Of a DNA stretch of 64,000 nucleotides, positions 11,079 through 22,200 are shown one piece after another. The notes beneath the pieces are model-generated. The model was given only the letters and a program-made list of their open reading frames with translations, made no database searches and was not told the origin of the DNA. The DNA is from Puccinellia tenuiflora (Eukaryota; Streptophyta; Magnoliopsida; Poales; Poaceae). How positions within the stretch are numbered: the stretch's first letter is position 1; every line of letters starts with the position of its first letter. Made by a program: the position numbers and the translations under genes. The stretch lies in NCBI GenBank assembly GCA_012064385.1, contig QRDG01002501.1:132933-196932 (forward strand), given 5' to 3'.

Positions 11079-13608
11079 TGAAAGAGCATGGTTGCCCCCA
11101 TGTGTGGTTTTGGTAATTAATGACAATACTTAAGGACTAATGTGTGCTTTGAGCTATACTTGTAGGTTTGGTCCTTAGCACTGCTTGAACTCCATATGTC
11201 GGAGTCAAGGCTAAAAGAAGAAGATTATATGTTGATAAAGACTAAGTGCAAGTTGATCAACACACAAGGTTAGGGATGTACCATGAGGGATTGTATGATC
11301 CCATGGTATGGTAAGCAATTGTTAATATAGCCTTATGAACTAACCCATGATCTATGTGCTTGTATCTCTATGTGTGGTTAGGCATTTCTCCATGAGTATG
11401 CAACGAAAGGGATATCCTTTGTAGCCCATGGAGGATGGCGTCACGTGGTGATCGTCATCAAGATAAAGGCCAAGTGAAGATTTGTCGAAGGGTGTCTCTC
11501 CCATCTTGGTGTATGGGGGAGCACGTTGCGAGTCTTCACCAAGCGGAGCGTAATCAATAAAGGTGGTCTAACTTGAGAAGGTCAAGATCGTCATCATCTA
11601 GCTCAAGTGGATTATGTGCAAGGTAAAGGTATGATCTTGATAGGGTTTCTATTTTACCGGTCTCATGGTATTAGTTGAGAGACCGGGTTATAGGATATAT
11701 AGCCGTACTATCAAGAGGGGCTCTCGAGCGAATATCTTGATCGTATCGTTGTAGAGAGCTCAAACCTTTGCATCCTTGGCATCATTTTTATTGGTTCTTA
11801 TTTGGCTCTTATCGTGGCGTGGTCTTGGTGCTTGTCAGGCTTGTCATGACAAGGCCAAGTTCACCGAAAACGGATTTCATATGCATCTTCTCTTGCGTTT
11901 TCGGTTTTGGAGATTTTGCCGGTCCATCCGGGCGGAAGGTTTCACTCTTCCATTTCTTAGCAAAATCTCCCTTGCTTGGTTTCAATATTTCTGCTTTTTG
12001 TTGGGTAGCTCTTGTCGTCCTCTTTCCAATAAAATTGGATTCACCTCGATCGGAGCTTTCTAGCAAAAGTTATTTAGTTTCAGGGTTTTACTGCTTTTTC
12101 TCTGTGCAGCGGTAGTACCGCCGCCTCTGGCGGCAGTACCGCCAGCACCACCGCCAAGGAGGAGCTCTGTTAGCCCTCAGCGGCAGTACCGCCGCCTCTG
12201 GCGGCAGTACCGCTCCTGAGGACTTTGAGCCCTCTCCTGGGCTGTGCAGCACCGCCAGCAGTGCCGCCAGCACTACCGCCAGGGAGGTGCTCTGTTAGCC
12301 CTCAGCGGCAGTACCACCGCCTCTGGCGGTAGTACCGCTGCTGGGACTTTGAGCCCTCTCCTGGGCTGTGCAGCACTGCTTGCAGTGTCGCCAGCACTGC
12401 CGCCATTTGTACCCTCTGTTGCTCCCCAGTGGTAGTACCGCCGCCTCTGGCGGCAGTAGCGCTGCTGCAGGATCTTTTGCTAGCCGTTGGCTGGCTGAAG
12501 CCCATGGGGGCGGCAGTACCGCCAGCACTGGCGGTAGTACCGCCCCTGTGGGTTTCTGCCCCCCAACGACTGGATTTTTGGGGCAACCTATTTAAGGGGC
12601 TTTCTTCCCAAATGGTTGCCTAACCTTTTGCCAAACTTTTGGCTCTCTCTCTCCTCCATTGTTGCATATCTTGAGAGCTTGCTTCCTCCACTTCCCTCCA
12701 ATGATTCTTGCCCATTTTTAGGGAAACAAGAGAGGAGATCTAGATTTACCATTTCACCAATCCATTCCTCCTCTAAGTGAGGGGAACCTAATATATCTAG
12801 ATTTTGGAGTTCTTAGTGTTTCTCCTTTTTTCTTCCTCTCAAATCCCTCCCTAGCATTAGTTGCTTTGGTTGGATTTCGGAGAGAAGGACTTGACCACTT
12901 AGTGTGTTCTTGCCATTGCATTTGGTGCATCGGTTTGAGGTCCCCACGGTGATACGTGGGATTGAAGTTCGAGAAGCTTGTTACTCTTGGGTGCATAGGG
13001 CTCCCAAGAGCTTGTGCCTCTTGGGTGCATTGTGCACCCTAGACGGTTGTGTGTGCTACAGGAGCCTCCTATTTGTGTGGAGGTAGGCTCGGGCAAAGTG
13101 TACGGGTTTGGTCAACGCCCTCAAGAAGACCTCTTTGTACGGGTTTGGTCAACGCCATCAAGATGACCTTATAGTGGATGAGAAAATCCCCCATCGGGTA
13201 TTCCCCACGGGAGGAGCTCACGGAGAATAGGGTGAGCACGGACGTGCTTGTAGGAGGGCCAAGGAGCCTCCACACCTCTCCAACGTAGACGTACTTCCAT
13301 TGGGAAGGAACTACGGGAATCAAACCTCCGCCTCCACTTGTGTCGGTTATCTCTATAACCAAACTCCTTTACTTATGCATTTACCTTGTGATAGCCATCG
13401 AGCTTGAAGTACTATATCTTGCTATCCTTGTTGTTAACTTGCTAGCATAAGTTGTTGGTGCACATAGGTGAACCTAGTATATTAGGTTTTGTGCTTGATA
13501 AATTAAACGTTAGTTTTATTCCGCATTTATTCAAGCCCCAAGCGTAAAAGTTTTAAAGCGCCTATTCACCCCCCCCCCCCCCCCTCTAGGCGACATCTCG
13601 TTCTTTCA
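11079..13608 (+). repeat. 3' LTR of the Sirevirus-like element
   Basis: Starts TGAAAGAGC and ends GTTCTTTCA, so it has an intact TG...CA terminus. It matches 887-3381 closely, with scattered substitutions and differences in the palindromic repeat cluster. Confidence 0.93.
12105..12560. repeat. palindromic GGCGGYAGTACCGC repeat cluster, 3' LTR
   Basis: Counterpart of 1905-2345 with more spacer motifs (for example an added run around 12370-12400). Confidence 0.85.
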
Positions 13609-14007
13609 GAGACCTTGAAAAATGATGTATGGGCCATTGCCAGATCAACTAATGTGCCCAAATGGCAGAAAAATAAGGACAAGCTAAAGATTGACAGTGA
13701 GGAGGCCCATGCTTGGATTGAGGAGCTAGTGCCTAACACATGGGTGAAAGCTTTTTTCTCAGAATTTCCCAAATGTGACATGTTGCTTAACAATCACAGT
13801 GAAGTTTTCAACAGGTAATAATCAATGATTTGCTTTTTATTTTAAGTGGCACTGTATTCATACAAGTAGCATGCACTGATACATATTCTCTTCTTGTAAA
13901 TTCAGCTACATTCTAGATGACAGGGAGATGCCTTTTCTATCAATTCTAGAGATAATATTTTACAAACTTTTGCAAAGGATTGAAGGAAAGCAAAGGGAGG
14001 CTGAGAA
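13526..14007 (+). repeat. direct duplication, copy 1 (LTR end plus MULE)
   Basis: The last 83 bp of the 3' LTR plus about 400 bp of MULE sequence. It is repeated at 15214-15692 with about half a dozen substitutions and a few length changes (poly-C tract, one T). The break points coincide exactly with the two ends of the Helitron. Confidence 0.92.
13609..14007 (+). pseudogene. MULE transposase exon 2 right half and start of exon 3 (copy 1)
   Basis: Resumes the transposase interrupted at 886 (DVWAIARSTNVPKWQK). A donor at 13815 (AACAG then GTAATA) and an acceptor after TAAATTCAG near 13904 define a 90-bp intron. Exon 3 then starts (YILDDREMPFLSILE) and is cut off at 14007 by the Helitron. The intact continuation is only in copy 2 (15295 onward). 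Confidence 0.8.
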
Positions 14008-15213
14008 TTTAAACTCCCGTTATTAACATCTCACTAGAATCCCCTTCCTCTTCATGAAGCCATCCGCTTCTGACTTCCTCCTCGCGTTTTCAAGATGCCA
14101 CTATGCAATGGCAGTGAGTAAATGATTTGAGGGACTCAAATTCTGGAAACGTCACACACATGTATATGAGACGCGATCCAACGATATTCACTTACCCTTC
14201 CACTAGGACCTTTCGTATTCATTGTCCTATATATACCACCGTCAATGGTAGTCTCTATCCCTTCTCTCCATGTTCTTTATCTGTGTGTGTGGTGTGCTCA
14301 CTCATTTTTTTCCTTCATCTTTTTGCCATCTATGGAGGATTGGAATTTTACCGTCGGGTCTAGGACGGATGATGTTAAATCCAAACTTCTGGGTTCTTGG
14401 AACTCTGGATATCAGGACATGTGGGGTTTAGCTTTTCTTTTCCGCATGTTGAATATTTCGAGAGAGTGTTATGAAATGTTCGGATGGAGTTATGTATGGG
14501 TATATAACTGCAGAAAGCATTTCCTTTTGTTAGTAATCCACTACAGATTATGCTGCTATCTTCTGTTTATTTCATCTCCATATATTGAAGATGGTATTCA
14601 GTGATCTGCAGGTACTACTCTACCAAAAGATAAACTTAGGATCTTTGTGTATTAAATTAGTGTTTCAACGCGGAGGATGAATTAATCTTAAAGATTGTAG
14701 GATACACCACGCATTTTTTAGCACTGTACATGGATACTCAAATTATATAATTGGCTGCTGACAAATCATATTCAGTTGTTCCTCCCTAATAAAATTTTCA
14801 CTTATTGCTTTGCCTCATTGCATAAGAAAAGTATCGTAACATTGATCTTCAGGTCTTAGTCTCTTCTTTGTAAAATATTTTGTTAGTCATTTTCAGTACT
14901 TATATTTTCCTTTCTTCATGTAAATTCATTTGAATTAGTAGGAACATTCATTTTTTGTGAAAGATGCTTTTTTCTATCTAGCACTATGGATCAAGATTTG
15001 TTAACAAAGTTGTTTTCCTCGAAAGCAATTTATTTGTTTATGTAGTAAATTAAGAAAATCATTCATTTTAATTCCTTGATTATTATTTTCGTAAAAAATA
15101 CTCTTATAGATACTTGCAATTTATCTAGGTTATGCAAGCTACTAAAGAGTTGACACATTTCTTCGAAATTGCTTCACTAAACTTTCCGCAGCAACGCGCG
15201 GGGAATCATCTAG
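14008..15213 (+). mobile_element. non-autonomous Helitron
   Basis: The 3' end fits the plant Helitron rule: a short GC-rich hairpin (CCGCAGCAACGCGCGG at 15187-15202), eight bases, then CTAG at 15210-15213 followed by T. The host site on that side is A|T at 13525/13526 in the LTR. The 5' end is TTTAAACTCC, a weak variant of the usual TC start. The 1.2-kb body is AT-rich and encodes neither Rep nor helicase. Unusually, its two flanks are not adjacent in the target. The left flank lies 482 bp downstream of the right flank, giving the duplication at 13526-14007 and 15214-15692. Confidence 0.8.
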
Positions 15214-15692
15214 TTTATTCAAGCCCTAAGCGTAAAAGTTTTAAAGCGCCTATTCACCCCCCCCCCCCCCTCTAGGCGACATCTCGTTCTTTCAGAGACC
15301 TTGAAAAATGATGTATGGGCCATTGCCAGATCAACTAATGTGCCCAAATGGCAGAAAAATAAGGACAAGCTAAAGATTGACAGTGAGGAGGCCCATGCTT
15401 GGATTGAGGAGCTAGTGCCTAACACATGGGTGAAAGCTTTTTTCTCAGAATTTCCCAAACGTGACATGTTGCTTAACAATCACAGTGAAGTTTCAACAGG
15501 TAATAATCAATGATTTTCTTTTTATTTTAAGTGGCACTGTATTCATACAAGTAGCAGGCACTGATACATATTCTCTTCTTGTAAATTCAGCTACATTCTA
15601 GATGCCAGGGAGATGCCTTTTCTATCAATTCTAGAGATAATATTTTACAAACTTTTGCAAAGGATTGAAGGAAAGCAAAGGGAGGCTGAGAA
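15214..15692 (+). repeat. direct duplication, copy 2
   Basis: 81 bp of LTR (15214-15294) followed by MULE sequence. One T is missing in the exon end (GAAGTTTCAACAG against GAAGTTTTCAACAG in copy 1). Confidence 0.92.
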
Positions 15693-16280
15693 ATGGACAG
15701 GAAGGATTTGTCCAAAAATTAAAAAGAAATTAGATAAATTCACTGAGTGGAGCAATGAATGCATTGTTAAGCCTGCAGGTAATTACTTATACTTTGTCAG
15801 CTCACATGAGATGGAGCAATCATACTGTGTAGATTTCAAGGGTAGAACCTGTGATTGCAAGAGGTGGCAACTAACAGGGATTCCATGTCATCATGCCATA
15901 GCCTGCTGTAGACATGACAGAATTAACGCTGAATCTCTAGTCCATAGTTGCTACACTGTTGACACTTACCTGAAAGCCTATGCATTCAACTTGGTGCCAC
16001 TAAGAGGTAGAGTATTTTGGGAAAAATGAATGGACCTGTCATTCATCCACCTCTATACACCAAGGTTATGGGTAGGCCAAAGAAAAATAGGAAGAAGGCA
16101 CCTAAGGAGAAAATAAAAAGGGGTGTGAAAATATTTACCAAATCTGGAGTGACCATGCCTTGCTCTATCTGTGGGGAACCTGATCACAACATGAAAGGGC
16201 ATGCCAAATGGGTAGAAAATCAGAGGCAGCAACAAGCAGACAATGTTCATGAAGACAGAGAAATTCCCTATATTCTTTAG
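15295..16280 (+). pseudogene. MULE transposase, C-terminal exons (copy 2)
   Basis: Repeats exon 2 from 15295, has the intron at 15500-15590, and continues through the C-terminal half. A SWIM zinc finger is clear (CDCKRW then GIPCHHAIA around 15850-15900), typical of MULE transposases. A missing A near 16022-16027 (WEKMNGP junction) shifts the frame. The rest reads in the next frame to a stop at 16280, including the MGRPKKNRKKAP basic stretch and a knuckle-like CSICGEPDHNMKGH with His where Cys is usual. Exon frameshifts and the split exon make it non-functional. Confidence 0.85.
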
Positions 16281-16524
16281 GTAAAACATGGAATATATAT
16301 ACTTAATTGGCCAACATGTGACATTCATGCTTACATCTGAAAATTCCTTGTATTCATGTGTAGCATGTCATCCCACATAGGCCAGATCCTAGTATGGATC
16401 CAACTCTTCAAGTCAACAGCATGGTCTACCAGATGGGACTGGAGGTTTTGTCTAACTGTCCATTTATTCCCTCTATGAAGCATGTTCTACACTAAATCCT
16501 GTATGCTTAACATTATTTTGGCAG

Positions 16525-16962
16525 GACACATCAAATGTGCCTGTTGCTAGGGTGCTTGGTCCTTTGCCTGAGAGTGCATTTGTTGTTGCTGCAAGAGATA
16601 GCATCCCAGAGTCCAGAGCAAGAGTGACAACTCAAACAAATAGAGGCAGGAGAAGTACAGCAACCAGAGCACCTTCAAGAGCTAGCACTAGTACCAGGGG
16701 CAGAGGAAATGCGAAGAAAAGGACTGCACATTCCACTGGCCTTGAGCAAGATGCTCAAGCTGAAGCTCCTGAACCTCAAGCTAATACCAGGGGCAGAGGA
16801 AATAGGAGGAAAAGGAGTGCACATTCCACTGGCCCTTCACCAGCTCCTCAAGGTCAAGCTCCTGAAGCTAGTACCAGAGCAAGAGATTCAGAAAGAGGCT
16901 ACAACAGTGGCCCTGGCTCATGCTACTACATGCTCTTTGGTGATGAACAACACACAAGATAA
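16525..16962 (+). pseudogene. MULE transposase last exon, RG-rich tail
   Basis: Starts after TTTTGGCAG (acceptor at 16523-16524) and is open to a stop at 16960-16962. It is rich in Arg/Gly/Ser/Ala, with a duplicated block around STRGRGN and KR(T/S)AHSTG, and ends YYMLFGDEQHTR. A low-complexity tail of this kind is common in MULE transposases. Confidence 0.6.
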
Positions 16963-17207
16963 ACTGATATTCCAGATCTCAATGTTGAAGTTCAAGCACA
17001 AGAGTGTGTTCTCACCCAGAATGCACCACCACCAGATGATGTTTAGTGCTATGTACTTAGGATGGTTTCTTTTGGTCATGTATAAATGAAGTTAAGAATG
17101 ATGGTTATGTCAGAATGTTTATGTACTTAAGAATCTTGTGGTCAAGTACTCTATCAATTGTTGCTTCTTGTCATAATTATCTACTATTTTTTAGAACTCT
17201 ATCAGTT

Positions 17208-17256
17208 GTTGTCGTGGAGTAGTCGTCGGCAACGTCGACGACTACTCCACGACAAC
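17208..17256. repeat. hairpin repeat 3 (3' of the MULE gene)
   Basis: Perfect 21-bp arms with a 7-base loop. The core is GGAGTAGTCG where the other copies have GGACTAGTCG, and the change is matched in both arms. Confidence 0.92.
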
Positions 17257-17283
17257 TCCTTCAGTTTGAAACCTAATAACTTC

Positions 17284-17337
17284 TTGTCGTGGACTAGTCG
17301 TCGAGGAGTTGTTGACGCGACGACTAGTCCATGACAA
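17284..17337. repeat. hairpin repeat 4 (3' of the MULE gene)
   Basis: 20-bp arms with one mismatch and a 14-base loop. It follows hairpin 3 after 27 bp, the same spacing as in the intronic pair. Both 3' copies are followed by TCCTTCAGTTT. Confidence 0.92.
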
Positions 17338-17559
17338 CTCCTTCAGTTTTACACTCCTTCACTGCACATTTATTGCACAAGACTTGCCTAAAAAATCTAT
17401 CAATCTACATATACCAACACATTTCCTGTCAAATTTACTGCAAATTCAATAAAATTCATGTAAATTCACTCGAAATACATAGGACATGGCTACATTCAGT
17501 TTCATTCACTTCAAAGGACAGTAGTTGCAAATTCAAAAGTACCATCATACATGAATACA

Positions 17560-18122
17560 TTCATTCTCCAAATCTCACACAAATCCCCTAATAACCAAAG
17601 CAATACATGCATACATCACTATACAAGCACCTACTACAGTCACAAATATGATCTCCTTCTTGTCTCTCCTTTTCAAGTCCTCCAAATGAATTTGCTTCAT
17701 TCTTCTCTTCTCTGCCTTAAACCCGAACTTCTAGTTCAGCCACCTTCCTCACTAGCTTCCCATTCTCTTCTTCTAAATATTTAAAATTTCTTCTGCTCGC
17801 AACCTTGTTCATACTGGTACTGAGATCTATCATAACCAACAAGCTTCAATCTCCCCTACACAAAGCAAAGAAAATAATTTTACAAAAAGTCAGTGCCAGC
17901 AAAGAAGAGCAACATAGAGCACAAATCAGTGGCAAAATCGAAGCAAAGCAGACCACTAACATGCGAAGCAACATCTGCCCTGGTCTTCGCCGTCGCTGTC
18001 GCTGTAGGGTTTAACAACACCTCACCTGTGACCTTCCACAACTCCTCCTCCCACCTGCTGCTGCCGCCAACGGCATCTGCAGCCTCTGATAGGGGCATTT
18101 CCCAACTTCGACTGGTGGCCAT
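17560..18122 (-). pseudogene. remnant of a second MULE gene, opposite strand
   Basis: Reads leftward from an ATG at 18122 with a favourable first exon (MATSRSWEMPLSEAADAVGG, then acidic and Trp-rich) and a possible donor after ELWKVTG. Further left, near 17790-17570, are a short coiled coil (KYLEEENGKLVRKVAELEV) and a hydrophobic segment after KKEIIF that could span a membrane. Grass MULEs often carry a second gene of this layout with a GRF zinc finger in the middle; that finger is not visible here. A stop in the coiled-coil part and the missing middle suggest decay. Function is unknown, and the link between the exons is inference. Confidence 0.35.
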
Positions 18123-18239
18123 CCCGCGTCCACGCTCCGCCGCCCTCGATGTGAGTTTCCACCCTCAATCCCGCCCCTTGCCGTCACCGACGCCCTCGCA
18201 GCTCACCGTCACCGACGTCGCCTAGGGTTCACGATTGTG

Positions 18240-18590
18240 AATTGGGGATCGGGGAACGAATTTACTCTAACTGACCGGGACGACCTCGCCTATAACGTTA
18301 AGCAGGGGGTTTTCTGCAAACGCTAACAGCCAACAGTGTGTGTCACCTGCCACCGTGGCATACACGCGTCGTCACCAGATATGTTGTGAACGTTAACCAA
18401 CCCACACTGCAAGTTGTGGGACCGCGGCTCCCCATTGGGCAAGTTAGTGGACTAAACTGCACATCAAGGACAACTCGGTTCATATAGCTCTTTCTTGTCC
18501 GTCGTTGTCGGAGTCGGCTGATCAAAGGGTGCCGGCGTTGGCATCCGCCTGAAGAACCATGCTGTACCTGTGTACCATATAGTGTTGTTA
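18240..18590. other. possible right terminal region of the MULE
   Basis: GC-rich sequence with AGCAGGGGGTTTTCTGCAAA and a later TGTGGGACCGCGGC block, similar in style to grass MULE terminal inverted repeats. The left end lies outside the window, so the pairing cannot be tested. Confidence 0.3.
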
Positions 18591-18647
18591 CAAAATTACT
18601 TGTACGGATGAGTCTTGCTGCACAATGCGGCCTTCACCAAGCGCTGG

Positions 18648-19709
18648 TGTCGGCACAGTGGAAACCAGGGTACCACGGGCCGGCCTGCCAGGGCCCGCAA
18701 GATTCTTTGGATGATTTTCGCTAAGGACCATGCTCTCCAAGCCTGGCGAGCTTCGCGAGGATTTCTCTCCTCGCGAAGGGTTCTTCTCCTCACCAAGGGT
18801 TCTTTCCCTTGGCGAGGGATCGCTCTTCGACAAGGCGTCTCCGATGCTGCCCGCAATTCTGCCAAGGACCAAGCTGAAGGGCTTGGCGAGGCTTTTCGCC
18901 TCGCGAAGCGCTTTCTTCATGAAGCCATCTCTGCTCCCGCGGCAGAGCGCACATGGGCTCAGCGCCGGGTGCAGAGTGACGCGCGTGCCTACGCGCGATG
19001 ACGACAACGCCGCAGTTGCCGTTTCCATGTATAAAGCAGTCAACAAAGCGGAGCCAAGCAAAGCGGACAACGAGTATTGCCTCTTTGGTGACAAGGGAAC
19101 AGTCTGCAGCTATGCTCCAAGGACGACGTCACTGTGGGTCACCTCCCACCTCGGCAAGCGCCAGCCCGCCGTCCAGCTGGTCGGTGCCCCTTTTTAGCTT
19201 TGATGACGCCGTTCCCCTGCCGTGGACCGCGTCCACGATCTTTACCTTTATGGTAGACCTCACCTTTTCGGTGCACCGCGCCTCTTCCTTCGTCGCCATG
19301 TGGTAGCCCTTCCCGCCCAAATGTTTGGGCAGAAGAGGCCCAGGGCGCCTATAAAAGGAGGGGGAGCACGCCCAAGCAAGGGGTTCGGTCTTGGAGTCTA
19401 GGAGCCTACCCAAAAACCCTAGATCTAAAGACTAGCAAGTAGCCATTGTTAGCCACCTCGAGCTCGACAAGCTCTCCTTGTACTGTAAACTCTCCAAGCA
19501 GTGCAATACACGAAAGCAGGACGTAGGGGTTTTACCTCCACAAGAGGGCCTGAACCTGGGTAAGACCTTGTGTCAATCTCTGCAGTGTCGTCCGCAGCGA
19601 GCCTGACGAGCACCGTCGCCGGAGCACGTTGTGGATTGTTTGACTCCGTGTTCAGCCCCTTACACGATACCTTGGAGACACCCCTAGTTCCTGGGGACAA
19701 TCTCCGATA
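18648..19709 (+). mobile_element. solo Gypsy LTR
   Basis: The 5-bp duplication GCTGG flanks the LTR (18643-18647 and 19710-19714). The ends are TGTCGG and CCGATA. The inverse of TGTCGG is CCGACA, so the last CA has become TA. A TATA box (CTATAAAAGG, 19349-19358) and the GACGTAGGGG...GAACCTGGGTAA motif (about 19520-19565) give the plus orientation. No internal domain or second LTR is present, so this is the result of LTR-LTR recombination. Confidence 0.9.
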
Positions 19710-19714
19710 GCTGG

Positions 19715-21120
19715 ACGCCTTGATCAGCTGCTGCCGGCCTGCATCAGTACACTAGTCCGCAGCTACAAGGAATGTTCTCCAGCCAAATTGCGTCTTGGCA
19801 AATGATGCTAGCTACCGGATAATATCAAGTGAACATTGGGGCATTTGAATCTAGGTTGAAAATATGTATTTGAAATATTCAAAAAAATATGAAAAAAATA
19901 TGCACGCGTACATTTTGCAGGTTCTATGTGTGCACCGAAAGTTTTACGAAGAAATGACTTTTTACTTGACATTTGTAAAAAGGATAAAAATATGTGATAT
20001 ACATATGTCATATGTATGTCACCAACTTTTTTTATGGAGGAAAAATAAGAAGAAATTTTCAGGAAACATTGTGTCGCACTCATGTCTATGCGAGATGTAT
20101 GCATTGAATTTTGTTTCAGAATTATTTGACTTTTTAAAGGCATTTTAAATGTATTTTTTAAAACAGGTGCAAATACCCTCATGTTCTCCTTATTCACACT
20201 CGCTATCTACCTTCTTAATAAATCTGAGAGAAGCGTTTTGTCTCATGCACCTTTTATTTAATTATATTCCTGAAATGCAAAAAAAAATATAGAAAAATGT
20301 TCATGCATAGAATCTTATGTGCTCATAAAGTCGTTTCACGAAAAATCAATAGTTTTTGTGCAAAGGTTAAAAAGTGCAAAATTTGATGTTAAAATAAGGC
20401 TTTTGACGATATTTGTTTTTCTTTTCTACACAAGCCACAAAAATGTTGATTTTCCACAAGACAATATGTGGACCCGGGAATATGTACCCGCAATGTGAAG
20501 ATATATCCGCAAAATTTTAAATTCATTTTTTATTTAAAATTGGTTTTTAAATACCTGATGCATATGTACCTCGGAATCAGAGTAGATCTCACGAAAAATG
20601 TTACTCTTGTTGCAAAAATAAAAACGAATTCTAAAATGTCAAACAAATGTACATTTGTGCATTTTATGTTGGCGCATAATGTTTTGCGGGAAAAGACATT
20701 TTTGTGCCTTGTGTGAAGATACGAAAAATGTCTCGTGAGAAATCATTTTGGAGCACTGAAAAATATGTTTTTTCGCACATGCCATAAGAAATGTCTTTTT
20801 TATAAAATGTTCATATGTCTGCCCTATTTTTATAACTGTTTTTACTTTTAATTTGAAAATTGTTTAAATACATTTTATATAACGAGACCATCTGCTCATA
20901 TGAGACAAAACAATTCCTCCCATACGTGGAGCTAGAAAGGTTGTAGTTTGCTATGCGAAAGATGAAGAGAGATGATGTGTTTGCACAATTTTTGAATTTT
21001 TGGATACTTAAACGGCTTAAACTTAAGCTATATTTTGTGAAACTTAGTGTTGTTAATTGTGGAAGATGTTGACTCGCAGAACTGGTATGATCTAGCATGC
21101 AAATGCAAAACTAAAGGTAC
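19715..21120. other. AT-rich decayed repetitive DNA
   Basis: No gene is supported. Recurrent phrases such as ACGAAAAATGT, CATATGT and GTGCTCATA suggest several decayed copies of one dispersed repeat, but I cannot set boundaries. Confidence 0.4.
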
Positions 21121-21289
21121 AAGAACGTTTCGTCCGTCATGGACTATATTGGGCCGGGAGGTAGCAGCGGCATTTATTATGCCTGTCCAAATGGGTCCAG
21201 TCACTTTTTAAAAACAGAGATACGATTGAAAGACACAGTGGAATACCCTAGTAAATGTTGAAAGATGTTGAACGTGATTGGTCCATAGA

Positions 21290-22200
21290 GTGAGAGCATC
21301 TGGACCTACGAGGCGAAATGAATTTCCGCAAGTCGAGTCTACTACAAACGCAATCTCGCTCGATGTATAATTTTTGTCGCCACACAATCACTATGTTAAG
21401 GGCAACGCCCTACAAACACTCTATAGGGGGAGCGCCAGACAAGTGTCTTCGGACTGTTCTTCGAGTGCACCCAATGGTGTCCCCCAAATCGGAAACGGTT
21501 ATGTCTGGTTTGAGCTTCTTTTGAAAGTAAAAACCTAGTTCAAACTAATTGTACAAACAGTCCAAATTCAAACTAAAACATAAATTAAATTTAACTAACA
21601 CGTGAAAATAAACTTAACATATATCTAAACCTTAACTAGGTAATCAAGTCGTCGTTGGAATAGGCAACGATAACCGCCAGAGTCGATGTCGGTTGTGCCG
21701 ACAACGGTGTCACCTCGTCCTCTGACATGAGGTTGTCCAAAACAACACTGTCGTCAGCAACCATCGCGGACTCGTATCCTCCAAGCCCGTCCACAGCTCG
21801 AGGGCCTCCTCTGTCGGGGCGGCTCACCCAAAAGATGCATGTAGAGCACGTCGTCGTTCTTTCACGGCATCGGGGTTGTCGGAGTCAAAGGGTGTGACCT
21901 CCTCCTGAAGCTACACCGCCCGCGGCTCGTGAGCGAAGGAGTGTCGCATGATCTCATGCTCAAACACTCATCATACTTCGATGAGTTTGGACCGCATGCG
22001 TCATGCGAGGAAGCACGCAAGACGCTGGGGGCATGTGGATAGTGGTGCCACCGGTACCCGAACATGGTTCAAGTGCCACCCACATGGTTCATTGTTTGAT
22101 TTCACTAAGGTTGACAAGAATTGTATGTTTGGCCTTCACAGGCTTCTCCCCATGTTGTGTAAGAAGTTGTTCGCGGAATATCTTTTTTAGGTTCAATGTT
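21290..22200 (-). other. possible transposon fragment with broken ORFs
   Basis: A GC-richer island in AT-rich surroundings. Minus-strand reading gives two short segments, 22065-21862 and 21827-21636. The second has an acidic VVLDNLMSEDEVTPLSAQP stretch and ends NDDLIT at a stop. The flank AGAGCATCTGGACC resembles ends of grass Harbinger-type elements. I do not recognise a domain, and the frames are broken. Confidence 0.25.

Larger units (their letters stand above)
887..13608 (+). mobile_element. Sirevirus-like Copia retroelement, gag only
   Basis: A complete LTR element: LTRs at 887-3381 and 11079-13608, a PBS matching initiator tRNA-Met just after the first LTR, a polypurine tract before the second, and gag at 3437-5783. 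The flanks GGGAC (882-886) and GAGAC (13609-13613) are a 5-bp target duplication with one mismatch. The right flank reads through into MULE exon 2. No protease, integrase, RT or RNase H is recognisable between 5784 and 11078, so the element is non-autonomous. The large coiled-coil-rich gag, long LTRs with palindromic CG-rich repeats and several PPT-like motifs match the Sirevirus (Maximus/SIRE) lineage as I know it. The family name is not certain. Confidence 0.85.

Noticed and set aside
13526..15692. Two separate MULE copies
   Set aside because: The second copy begins with the same piece of LTR and matches the first almost completely, so it is a duplication of one locus, not a second element.
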